A program made the translations under genes and the position numbers. From Lantana camara (Eukaryota > Streptophyta > Magnoliopsida > Lamiales > Verbenaceae): a stretch of 64,000 nt of DNA. The stretch's first letter is position 1, and each line of letters starts with the position of its first letter. The notes under the pieces are model-generated. The model was not told where the DNA came from. It ran no database searches and saw only the letters and a list, made by a program, of their open reading frames with translations. The stretch is from positions 45,847,001-45,911,000 of the forward strand of contig CM074856.1 in the NCBI GenBank assembly GCA_037501455.1, given 5' to 3'. Shown here piece after piece: positions 12,175-23,300 of the stretch.

Positions 12175-12477
12175 CCACGAGGCGTGGGATACGAAATGAC
12201 GAGATTAATTGAACTAAAATAATTATTTGCATAAAAGATGCAATTTTTCAAAGTTAAAATTATGGTATTGGCCACGAGGCGTGGGATATCCATAATGGCA
12301 ATGGAGAAATCTTAGGGATTGATGGGTCGGATTTAAATACTGATTAGTATAGATGTCGCACGAGTCGTGGGTCTATATGAAAGGTAATGCAAAATAATAT
12401 TAGGAGTTGTATAGAGATACAATTGATGATAAGATCGTCTACCTTAAGGCTTAAAGTCGGATGTCTCACGAGTCGTG
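12175..12477 (+). repeat. Four spaced hairpin motifs in the copia leader
   Basis: CCACGAGGCGTGG at 12175-12187 and 12272-12284, and CACGAGTCGTG at 12359-12369 and 12467-12477. The first pair can form CCACG/CGTGG with loop AGG. The second pair forms CACGA/TCGTG around one base. Start-to-start spacing is about 97, 87 and 108 bases. The intervening sequence is much less alike than the motifs. Confidence 0.7.
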
Positions 12478-12682
12478 GGTTCGATGATAAATGCTTGAGG
12501 ATCTTAGTACCCACTATTTGAGAAACATGATTTTTCTAAAATTATTAGGGGGTCAAAGGAGTTTGATTAAAATAGTGGGAGGCTACATTTGATAAAAGTC
12601 CATATCATTTGTAATTGTTATTATTTCATATCCGTCACTCATACTACGTTTTCTGCTTACATGTAGATTTTCTGCTAAAATC

Positions 12683-15600
12683 GTGATGTCTAAAAATCCA
12701 CTTAGTGCTATCCTTGAGGCCAATAAATTGACTGGCTCGAATTATGCTGATTGGCTACGCAATCTCAAGATTGTCTTGGATTCTGAAAGGAGGACCTATG
12801 TATTGACACAGTCTCCTCCCGATGTCATACCTGATGACATGGCAGCCGATGAGAGGGAAACAGCTCTCCAGTGGCAAGAAGATGATCTACAGGCTAGATG
12901 TTTAATGCTTGCCACTATGTCTCCCGAGTTGCAGAGGCAGCATGCTGAGATGCGCCACTCGGCTGAGATCCATCTTCACTTGGAACAGATTTACAAGTCG
13001 ATCAATAGGATTGATCGATTCGCAGCATCTAACGAGTTATTCTCACTCAAGATGGCTGAGGGATCAAGTGTTCATGAACACTGTATCAAGGCTTTAGGCC
13101 TTATTGAAAAGCTTGCAAGTCTCGAGGTGATCATGGATAATGAGCTTTACATAGATTTGATCTTAACCTCTCTGCCACCTTCATTCAAACAGTTCATAAT
13201 AAACTTCAATATGAATGGAGCTAAAGTCTCAGTTGAGGAACTGATGAACATGCTCGTAACTGCCGAGCGAACTATGAAGAAGGATAAGACTATTTTCTTA
13301 GTAGGTTCATCTTCATCCCAGACTAAGGCTGCAAAGCCAAAGAAGGGTAAGGGAAAGGGTTTCCAAAAGAAGAAAAAGACTCTTAAGCCCACCGGTGGGG
13401 TTAAGAAAACGAACACTAAGAAGAAGGCCAATCAAGCTGAGGATCAGTGCTTCCATTGCAAGAAACCAGGGCATTGGAAAAGGAACTGTAAGGAGTACTT
13501 AGCTACCCTTACAAAAGGTATAAATCTCATCGAAATTAACCTTTCATTCAATTCTAATAACTGGGTATTAGACTCTGGATGCGCTTCTCACATCTGTAAT
13601 ACGTTACAGGGAAAGAGCAACGTCCGTGAGGTTGATGAAAGAGAACATGTTCTTCGAGTGGGCAATGGAGCAAGAGTTGCAGCAAAGGCCATAGTACATG
13701 TTAGGTTAATGTTAGGAGATGGTTTTATTTTAGTATTGAACAATGTTTTATTTGTTCCTGAGTTAGTTAAAAACATTATTTCCATTCCTGTACTAGACTT
13801 GGAAGGTTTTTCCTTCTCTATTACTAATGCTATGTTTTACATTTTGAAGAATGGTTCTTCACATGCATTAGGGTCTTTACAAAATGGTTTGTATTTAACT
13901 AATACTAATTTAAATCTCCTAAATGTCGAACGAGAAAACAAACGAAAATCAAATGACCAAACTTCAGCAAAGATTTGGCACTAGACTTGGACATATCTCC
14001 AAGAATAGGCTTCTAAAGATGGCTAACTTAGGATCATTCAGTACGAATGATCTAAACGAGTTAACCACTTGTGAATCCTGTTTAAAGGGAAAGATGACTA
14101 AGTCCCCTTTTAAAGGGCATGTAGAGCGAAGCCAAAATCTTTTGGATTTGATCCATACAGATGTTTGTGGACCACTAAATGTTAGTACCCGAAACGGCTG
14201 TAATTACTTCATCACATTTACTGATGATTTCAGTAGATATGGGTATGTGTACCTGATGAAACATAAGTCTGAGGCCTTTGAAAAGTTCATAGAGTATAAA
14301 ACAGAGGTTGAGAACCAGACAGATCGCAAAATTAAGGCTCTTCGATCAGATCGAGGTGGCGAGTATTTAAGTGATCTCTTTATTGGTTATTTGAAAGATA
14401 ATGGGATTATCTCACAATGGACTCCGCCCGGGACTCCTCAGTTAAATGGGGTGTCCGAGCGATGAAATCGGACTTTATTGGATATGGTCTGATCCATGAT
14501 GAGTTTCACGGATCTTCCAATATCGTTTTGGGGTTATGCCCTTGAAACGGCTGCGAAGATAATTAATTTAGTTCCTTCCAAATCTGTGCCGAAATACCAT
14601 ATAAGATGTAGTTTTCAAAACCCCCCACTTATTCATACCTTAGAGTTTGGGGATGTCCTGCATACGTCAAGAGACTAGTGGGAGACAAATTGGATTCCAA
14701 ATCCAGTTTGTGCAAATTTGTAGGATACCCTAGAGAGTCTGTGGGTTACTATTTTTATGATCCCTTGGAACAAAAGGTGTTTGTTTCGAGGAATGCCACT
14801 TTTCTAGAAAAAGAGTTTCTAGTTGAAAAGTCAGGCAAGATTGCAGAACTTACTGAAGTTCAACAAGAACCTACAAATGATCAAGCAATGGAACCTTCCT
14901 CTTTCCCACAACAGGAAGTAAACACAAGCCCTCGCAGATCTGTGAGAACAATTAGACCGCCAGACCGGCTCAATTTGCTAACTGAAACCGGTCAATCGGA
15001 TAGTGATCCAAGATCATATGATGATGCAATATCGGATAGAGATTCGATGAAATGGCAGCAAGCTATGAATTTCGAAATGGACTCTATGTACTCCAATAAG
15101 GTATGGACCTTGGTAGATCTTCCTGAAGGCGAGAAAGCTATAGGATGTAAATGGATCTACAAGCGAAAGCTTAGAGCTGATGGAGAAGTGGCAACCTACA
15201 AGGCTAGGTTGGTTACTAAGGGATACACTCAAAGGCCAGGTGTTGACTTTGAGGAAACGTATTCCCCTGTGGCAATGCCTAAATCCATTCGGATACTTCT
15301 AGCCATAGCTGCGTACTATGATTACGAAATATGGCAAATGGATGTGAAAACGGCTTTTCTAAATGGAGATTTAGATAAAGACATTTATATGGAACAACCG
15401 GAAGGTTTCATATCCAGTGGGAGCAAACAGAAAGTCTGCAAACTCCAGAGATCCATATATGGACTTAAACAGGCGTCTAGAAGTTGGAACATCCGTTTTG
15501 ATGAGATAGTCAAATCGTTTGGCTTCATCAAGAACGAGTATGAACCATGTGTTTACAAGAAAATCAGTGGGCGAGTTGTGCAATTTTTGGTGTTGTATGT

Positions 15601-16585
15601 AGATGACATCTTACTCATTGGGAATGAGAAAGATGTGCTGCGAACAACAAAGACTTGGTTGTCTACTCAGTTTTCCATGAAGGACTTGGGAGAAGCTTCC
15701 TTTATTCTCGGTATAAAAATCCATAGAGATAGATCACAGGGATTAATAGGTATGTCCCAAGTTCAGTACATAGACAAAGTACTGAAACGGTTCAGTATAG
15801 ATGAATCTAAAAGGGGGTTCCTGCCAATGAGACATGGGTTGATCCTCTCTAAATCAATGTGTCCTAATACAGAAGAAGAGAAGGATAGGATGTCTCGTGT
15901 ACCCTATGCCTCTGCGATAGGGAGCATAATGTATGCTATGTTATGTACTAGACCTGATGTCGCATACGCTTTGAGCGTTACAAGTCGATTTCAATCAAAC
16001 TTTGGTGAGAGTCACTGGTCTGCCGTGAAATCCATCCTTAAGTACTTGAAAAGGACTAAGGATTTATTTCTTGTATACGGCGGAAAGGGAGAACTGAAAT
16101 TAGAAGGATACACCGACTCAAGCTTCCAGTCGGATGTAGACGACTTTAAATCCACGTCCGGATTCATATTCCGATTAAATGGTGGTGCAGTAAGTTGGAA
16201 AAGTTCCAAACAGGAAACTACTGCCGACTCCACATGTGAAGCGGAGTATATAGCTGCATCAGAGGCAGCAAAAGAAGGTGTGTGGATGAAAAACTTCATC
16301 CAAGAGTTGGATGTAGTGCCTAGCATTGCTGAACCGGTCGTTGTCTTCTGCGACAATAACGGAATGATTGCACAATCAAAGGAACCAAGAGCTCATCAAC
16401 GGTCAAAGCACATCCTTAGAAGATTTCATCTAATTAGAGAAATCGTAGAAAGAGGCGACGTTATTGTGGAACGTGTACCCTCGGCAGAAAACGTATCAGA
16501 CCCGCTTACTAAACCTCTTAGCCAAAAGATCTTTGAAGGACATCTCCAGGAGATGGGCCTTAAGGCTATGGACAATTGGCTCTGA
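12683..16585 (+). pseudogene. Ty1/copia gag-pol, disrupted
   Basis: Gag starts at the ATG at 12683 (MMSKNPLSAILEANKL) and includes a CCHC zinc knuckle (CFHCKKPGHWKRNC, about 13449-13490). Protease follows with LDSGCASHIC at about 13567. The integrase begins near 13970 (HxxxxH, CxxC near 14073-14085; DDFSRYG; SDRGGEY). Reverse transcriptase has YVDD at 15596-15607, and RNase H ends near 16585 with DPLTKPLSQ. Lesions: loss of two bases in an ACAC run near 13980, CGA to TGA at 14463, a frameshift near 14600, and an apparent TGG to TAG near 14613. From 14678 to 16585 the frame is open for 635 codons. Protein from this copy would stop in integrase. Confidence 0.9.
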
Positions 16586-16600
16586 GGGCAAGTGGGAGAT
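16586..16600 (+). promoter_or_regulatory. Polypurine tract of the copia element
   Basis: GGGCAAGTGGGAGAT lies between the pol stop codon (TGA ending at 16585) and the 3' LTR start at 16601. Such purine tracts prime plus-strand cDNA synthesis. Confidence 0.85.
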
Positions 16601-18625
16601 TGTTAGAGTAGTGCCCTAGAAGAGCCAAATAGTTTAGGCCTTTTTTGTAAACTACTCTTATTAGCAGCAATTTGTGACATTAATGAAATAATAAATGTAA
16701 TATTTCATAGTCGTTTAATTCTATGTGGCCAATTCATCATATCTCATTCAAGTTTATTAATTGCATATTATAACTGTTTGTGTATGGATGAAACCCCAAG
16801 GTCACATTAAGCTACGGGACTTGACCTCGCATAGGGATGGAGGTTATGAAATAAGTCTCTATGGCGTGATCTAAACCAACTCCAAGTCGAAGAGTCTAAT
16901 AAACACGGGGATGTTGACTTGACTCGTTTGAGACTTACTCATATGACGTGCCTTTTAGAAAGGTTACTTTGTTTCATAAGTATTGAATGTAGGGACATTC
17001 ACATGCGTATGGTGGTGTTTGTTAGGGAACAAGTACACTGAGGATCCCGATGGGGACACCTCAATGGGGTAAGGCTTTTATGCCTTAATGATGAGGTTGG
17101 TTCCCTAGTTATGGTAGTGTCTAAATGGTCCTTAGACTTGAGGCTCCATTGATGCTCTGTGCATGACAAGGGCAATGTTTGATATGCGCCTAGAGATTCA
17201 TGGGTTCCATGAATCTCGTTATGGTTGTATGTTGGTATTGCTCGAATCATGTATGGGGGCATATGAGATGCCAACATAGAATCTATCGCTCGTCTAGAAG
17301 AACGAGTGAATCACCTATGAATTCTATTGTAGTACATTCCACTTAAATCCTTGCGCAAGGTAGTGAGATCTAAATTAGGAAATGAGTTTCCTAGAGTGTT
17401 AGATCAAATGGAATTGTTATTAGAATTAATTCATGGCATTAGGACTAATAGGGTTCTATCATTCCCATGCCCTAGGTCCTAATCGGGGATTAGGCGATAG
17501 AAGGATCTTATCTCACGGTATCCATGAAACTGAAAGGTTCACAACATAAACTTCACTTGTTGGATGGGTGGTCATGAGCTTGTCACTAGACATCGATCAT
17601 GATCAGTAGGTACTGATTAATTAAAAGGAGTTTTAATTAAACAGTGATTAATTGAAAGGGTTTAATTGAATCAATAAGATAAATTGTTATCTAAAATACC
17701 ACGTTAAGAATGTGGGCCTACTACTATTCATTGGTGAACCTAAGGGGTCACACAATGACTCGAATTGAACAACAAGATTATCTAAAGATCAATAGAGATT
17801 GATTGATAAATTAAAAGAGTTTAATTTATGAGAGAGTAATTAATTAATAATTGTATTAATTAATTTATGCTTAATTGTTAAGTTATTGAGAATAGATGTT
17901 AAAGAGTTAACATTAATTTAAATAAGTGTATTTAAATTAATTGGACTTGAAATTTAATTAGGAGTAATTAATTTTTAAGTCCACAAATTTAATTAGATAT
18001 TGGACTTGTGATTTAATTAATGTAATTAAATTAAGTCCACTAATTAAAATGAATATTGGGTTTTTTAATTTAATTAAGTAGTAATTAAATATAAGCCCAA
18101 GACTGGCCCATAGGGTTTTTGACCTAGGGCTAAGTATTTAAGAAAGATAAGGGAGAGAAATCATATATCGTTGTTTTTCTTCTTTTTCTGCTTTCTCTCC
18201 AAGTCTCTCTTCTATCTCTTTTCTCAATACAATATTGAGAATACTATTAGATAATCAGTATCTAATTAGTGTTCTAGTGTGCTAATTGATTAGTTATTCA
18301 ATACAGTATTGAGAATACTATTAGATAATCAATATCTAATTAGTGTTCTAGTGTGCTAATTGATTAGTTATTCAATTACGAGTTGTGGACTACCTTAGAG
18401 GAATTTCGCGTGGGATTCTTGGAAGAAGATCGAATAGAAGAGAACCGGATAGGTTTTGGAAAACCTTCACATCATCGTCATCAACCGGAAGCAAAAGAGG
18501 TATTTGATTCTTCTTTTGTTTAAATCGTGAATCTTGAATCAAAGACTGATTAATTCCGATAAAACTTGTTTTATAATCCCTAAAATTTTTAACTTCCGCT
18601 GCGTTAGGGTTGACGAATTCCAACA
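16601..18625 (+). repeat. 3' LTR of the copia element
   Basis: Same termini as the 5' LTR. It is 66 bases longer because of a 74-bp tandem duplication (18225-18372) and small deletions near 18545 and 18580. GAAGT follows at 18626-18630. Confidence 0.95.
18225..18372 (+). repeat. 74-bp tandem duplication unique to the 3' LTR
   Basis: The unit starting CAATACAATATTGAG at 18225 repeats from 18299 (CAATACAGTATTGAG). The 5' LTR has a single copy at the corresponding place (about 10760). Two bases differ between the units. Confidence 0.9.
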
Positions 18626-19311
18626 GAAGTACTACACCGCTCCACTATCTCTTCGTTGATGCTCTGAATCTTCTGATACTTTGATGATGAGTTATGGGAG
18701 AAGGGCTTATTGTTTATAGGCATGGGTAGAGCAAGTGTCCTAATCGGATTAAGATTTTGATTCGAATTGGAGTGTGTTGCCGTAAGTGATGATGACTTAT
18801 TCAACATATGCTTAATTAATTATTTTCTCTAATCTCAGGAATTGGTGTCCGAGTTAATTTCGAAAAAAATATTGGAATTGTGCTGGGGTAAGGACACGTC
18901 TAATGCATGGGAAATTAAATTTGAACGTGGCATGCATGCGGGCAGTACCAATTGACTTCTTGTTAATGTTGAGAAAATGGGAGGAATGGGATCAGAATGA
19001 CACGGGTAGTCCCTGTCCTTAAAGTGTTAATCGCCCCTACTCTCTGAGTTTGCTAAAGGTTGCAGACGATTTACTTTTAGGATGTATGTCAAGCTGGAAA
19101 TTATGAATTCGGACAATAGCAATTTGCCAGAATTTAGGTGAGTTTTGCTGTATTCTTCAGGTGAGGGAAGAAGCTGTTGATAGCTCTCAAGTGTTGGCCA
19201 AAAACCAAACTGCAAAAATGGGAATATTGAATGGATTAATTTCAGGTGTAATGACCTGAAATTCAATCCCAATTAATGCCCACTACTCAGCTGTTACAGA
19301 TGCCAACGGAC
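18626..19311. other. Continuation of the Tat element or older flank beyond the copia insertion
   Basis: Starts with the right GAAGT duplication. A minus-strand frame at 18807-18631 (MLNKSSSLTATHSNSNQ...) could be an N-terminal exon of the antisense Tat ORF, since it heads toward 9130 in the uninterrupted element; this is weak. The rest (18830-19311) shows no gene and no LTR terminus. Confidence 0.35.
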
Positions 19312-19783
19312 TGATTGGATGTATCTGGACATTGGTTCAAAAGTCTGAACTTTTGGACTGGACTAGGCCGGCTCTGGCTCAAAAAGTAAGGCTCTGGGCT
19401 CGGAGGCGAGGCTCCAAGCTCCTAGCGACGATGCGCACGTGCGAAGTGCAAAGTGCGCCATCAAACGCCACATTCGCCCATGCCCGGCCCCGGTCCCGTG
19501 CCCGTGCGCGCACGGGCGCGGGCGGTGCGGTGCACCGCACCGCGAGTGAGCCCATTAGTCCTCTCTTGGGTCCCATAATTTAATAACACATACAGCATTT
19601 TAATATATAAAGCTGTCTGCCTAGTGTTATTTTTCCAATGTGGGACACAATAACCAATGCATATTTTCCAAACAACCTTTGATATGCCTTTGCATAATTA
19701 ATGATTAATCCTCCAACAATTAATCATATATATATTAATTCTCCAACAACTAATATATATATATATGCATAACATATTCAACA
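19312..19783 (-). repeat. 3' LTR of a minus-strand Ty1/copia element (outer end uncertain)
   Basis: On the minus strand the LTR starts at 19783 with TGTTGAATATG, directly after the purine tract. It contains ATATAT-rich U3 sequence, a GTCCCACATTGG block, TATATA near 19605, and a GC-rich part with two perfect palindromes at 19501-19543. The outer terminus is guessed at a TG near 19312 because no second LTR is available for comparison. Confidence 0.65.
19501..19543. repeat. Two adjacent perfect GC-rich palindromes
   Basis: CCCGTGCGCGCACGGG at 19501-19516 is a perfect 16-base palindrome. A 22-base perfect palindrome follows at 19522-19543, built of GCGGTGCGGTG and its complement. They fall in the transcribed end of the minus-strand copia LTR. 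Confidence 0.8.
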
Positions 19784-20317
19784 ATCCCCCACTTGTTTGG
19801 AAAACTACTCTTTTGCCAGACAAGTCCCTGAAGATTTTGTCAAAGATCACATGCCTAGAGGAAGGTGTGACGAACATTGAACCTTCCCTTAGTGTAAATA
19901 ACTCAAGACTGCACCGAAGTTGATGGTGTCCGTAGATTGAACCTCAACTCCTTTGTGATGCAATCGGAGTTATCACACGTATGTTTTCTTTCTCATACAG
20001 CAAGCACTCCACTGCTTTGCGCTTATAAAGCCATACGCCATATCCCATTTCATGAACCTTTAAGAGAGTAAACCACAACTCTCTATAAGAAGCGGCTTCA
20101 CTTCTTGTTCATATAGGTAAAATGTTTCTCGAGCACTAGTTGCATTGGTGCAGCATTTTGTTAAGAGCGTAGCTCAACCTTGTCACTTTGCAACTCACTG
20201 AGCTATCTTTTACTACATATGAGACCACTTTGATAGCTCAAACCAACTCGTGACTTTGTTTTTCCCTTTGAACCTATAACCAGGGGTAACCTAGATTATA
20301 GGTAGGGTTACCATCAC
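19784..20317 (-). other. Purine tract and 3' untranslated part of the minus-strand copia element
   Basis: On the minus strand, CAAGTGGGGGAT (plus 19784-19795) directly precedes the LTR and is a typical polypurine tract. The remaining 520 bases between it and the pol stop codon hold no ORF. Confidence 0.7.
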
Positions 20318-23300
20318 TTATGGTTTGGGTGGTTTAAGTCCCATATCTCTAGTAGTTGTAGCTACTAAGTCTCTCGTCAGAGGCTTAGTAAATGGGTCAG
20401 CCAAATTCTTATTTGACCTCACATAGACAATTATTATGATACCATCTTGTATCAATTGTCTCACAAATGCATGTCTAAGACCAATATGTCTAGACTTACC
20501 ATTATAGGTACCACTATACGCTTTTGTAAGCGTAGCTTCGCTGTCACAATACAACGAAATTGGAGGCATTGGACTCGGCCATAGATCTATGTCTAACAAC
20601 ATATTTCTAATCCAATCAGCCTCTTGTCCAGCTTGTGCCAAAGCTATGAACTCAGATTCCATGGTAGAGTGAGAGATTATTGTCTGTTTCTTACTTGCCC
20701 AAGAAACAGCCCCACCGGCAAGAGTGAAAACCCACCCACTTGTGGATTTATTATCTCCCACGCTAGTTATCCAACTCGCGTCTGAGTACCCTTCCAATAC
20801 ACTAGGGAATTTGTTATAGAACAAACCAAAGCTAATAGTTCTCTTAAGGTACCCAAGTACCCTACTAATAGCTTTCCAATGATCAGCATTGGGACTGCTC
20901 GTGTATCTGCTAAGTTTTGAAACTGCAAATGAAATATCTGGTCTAGTGCAATGCATTGCGTACATAAGGCTTCCAATGGCACTTGCATACTCAAGCTGTG
21001 CAATAGCTCTACCAGTATTTTCTTTAAGTTTCAGTCCATTGTCAAATGGAGTATTCACCTCCTTGATCTCGAGGTGATTAAACTTAGTCAGAACTTTCTC
21101 AATATAATGAGATTGGTTTACTGAAAAACCCCCACTATGTTTTTTAACTTTAATGCCTAAAATGGTATCTACTTCACCTAAGTCTTTCATCTTAAAGACC
21201 GAGGATAGATACTTTTTAGTCTCGTTTACTCCAATCATATTCGTTCCGATGATCAACATATCATCGACATATAGACAGACTATCACCATATAGTCAGCCG
21301 TACTTTTGGAGTAAATGCACCTGTCAGCACTGTTATACTTGAATCCGAATTTCAAGATAGCAGTGTCAAACTTCTCGTGCCACTGTTTTGGTGCTTGTTT
21401 TAGACCATACAGGGATTTGACTAACTTACACACTTTATTTTCTGTTCCCGGTGCTATAAAACCCTCAGGTTGTTCCATATAGATTTCTTCTTTTAAATTT
21501 CCATTTAAAAATGCTGTCTTTACGTCCATTTGATGAACAAACAGATCGTAAAGAGAAGCTAAGGCAAGAAGAATTCTAATGGATGCAACTCGAGCCACCG
21601 GTGCATAAGTGTCAAAGTAGTCAATCCCTTCTACTTGTCTAAATCCTTTGGCGACTAATCTAGCTTTAAAAGCTGAGATAGTGCCATCAGTGTTTCGTTT
21701 TCTTCTAAATACCCACTTGCACCCAATGGGTTTAGAACCACGAGGTAAGTCTGCTAATACCCAAGTATTATTACCCAAGATCGAATCCATTTCATCGTTT
21801 ACAGCTTCCTTCCAAAAAGAAGCATCTCGAGAAGCCATAGCTTCTGAAAATGTTTTAGGATCCGTCTCAAGTGAAAATACATATGGTATTTCACTTACCA
21901 TTTTATTATCTTGGTCCCCCTCCACCAAGAATAATAAAGCATCAGAAGAGATAAAGTCTTTATCTAAACTTTTCTCTTTTCTTGGTCTAGTACTCCTTCT
22001 AGGCTCAACTTGTTGTTTAGGAACATCGTTTTCCACAACCGGCCTTATAGGACCTCTAGGCTCAATTTGGAGTGGCACAGATTCGTTTCCAACATCTTTT
22101 GAAAACGTATTTTCGAAGAATTCCACGTCCCTAGATTCAGTTATCACGTTAGACTCCAAATCGAGAAGTCTATAGGCCTTGCTATTAAGAGCATATCCAA
22201 CGAATACACTTTTAATAGCTCTAGCCCCTAACTTAGTCCGTTTAGGATCAGGAACCCGAAAGTAAGCCACACACCCCCACACTTTGAAATAACTTATGTT
22301 GGGTTTTCTGCCTTTCCATATTTCATAGGGACTAGACTTCATAACAGTACTAGGCATCCTATTTAGAATATGGCACGCAGACAGAAGGGCTTCACCCCAT
22401 AAGTTGTGAGGTAAATTTGCATGATTTAACATGCAATTTATCATATCCAGAAAGGTACGATTTTTCCTTTCAGCTACACCGTTCTGCTGGGGTGTATAAC
22501 CGGCAGTTGTTTGATGTATGATACCACTTTCTTCGCAAAGTGTATCAAAGGCATTCAAACAATATTCCATGCCTCGATCAGAACGTAGAACCTTAATCTT
22601 CTTCTCAAGTTGGGTTTCTACTTCTGATTTGTATTTCGCAAAAGAGTTAAGAGCTTCATCTTTAGTTCTTAACAAATACACATAGCAAAAACGACTAGCA
22701 TCATCAATAAAAGTAATAAAATACCTTTTACCGCCTCTAGTTAAAATTCCATTTAACTCACAAATATCAGTATGAATTAAATCTAATATTTGTGATTCTC
22801 TTTTAACACTTGGAAAAGGCTTTCTTACAATTTTTGATTTTGCACATATTTCACACTTATCAAGTTCGTTTTTACCAATATCAATTAATCCCATTGCATG
22901 CATATTTTTCAAATTCTTTGCACTAACATGTCCTAATCGACTATGCCATAAAGAAATTGAAGAAATCATATAAGCAGAAGCAGAAATCATATTATTGATA
23001 GACATCTTATACATCCTATTACAAGCATAGCCTTTTCCAACAAATTCACCATTTTTCATGATGATGACTTTGCCAGATTCAACAGAAATTTTAAAACCTT
23101 TCTTATCTAACAAATCAACAGAAATTAAACTTTTCCTAACATCTGGTACAAACAAGACATTAATCAAAGTTAATTTCTTCCCGGAGGTAAAGTTGAGTTC
23201 GACAGATCCTTTGCCTCCAACACTGGCTTTGGAGTTGTTTCCCATCTGAACCTCTTGCCCAACAGTTTCTTCAAAGGTCTTGAAAAGCCTTCGATCGTTG

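Larger units (their letters stand above)
11108..12682 (+). other. Long untranslated leader of the copia element
   Basis: About 1575 bases between primer site and gag start with no convincing ORF. It contains an A-rich tract near 11360, a perfect stem-loop at 11384-11409, and four short repeated stem-loops between 12175 and 12477. In retrotransposons this region carries packaging, dimerisation and translation signals; which of these apply here is unknown. Confidence 0.75.
9136..18625 (+). mobile_element. Complete Ty1/copia LTR retrotransposon, 9490 bp
   Basis: All structural landmarks are present: LTRs of 1959 and 2025 bp starting TGTTAGAG and ending CCAACA, flanking duplication GAAGT on both sides, primer site to initiator tRNA-Met, a leader of about 1.6 kb, gag-pol in copia order (integrase before reverse transcriptase), and a purine tract just before the 3' LTR. 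The LTRs differ by only about ten substitutions plus a few indels by eye, which implies recent insertion. The coding region nevertheless carries several inactivating lesions. The lineage within copia is not assigned with confidence. Confidence 0.95.

Noticed and set aside
19332..19583. 83-codon Arg/Ala-rich ORF
   Set aside because: Produced by the GC-rich palindromes in the copia LTR; both strands are open there for the same reason.
21648..22175. 175-codon plus-strand ORF
   Set aside because: Complement of the copia polyprotein linker between integrase and RT; no domain.
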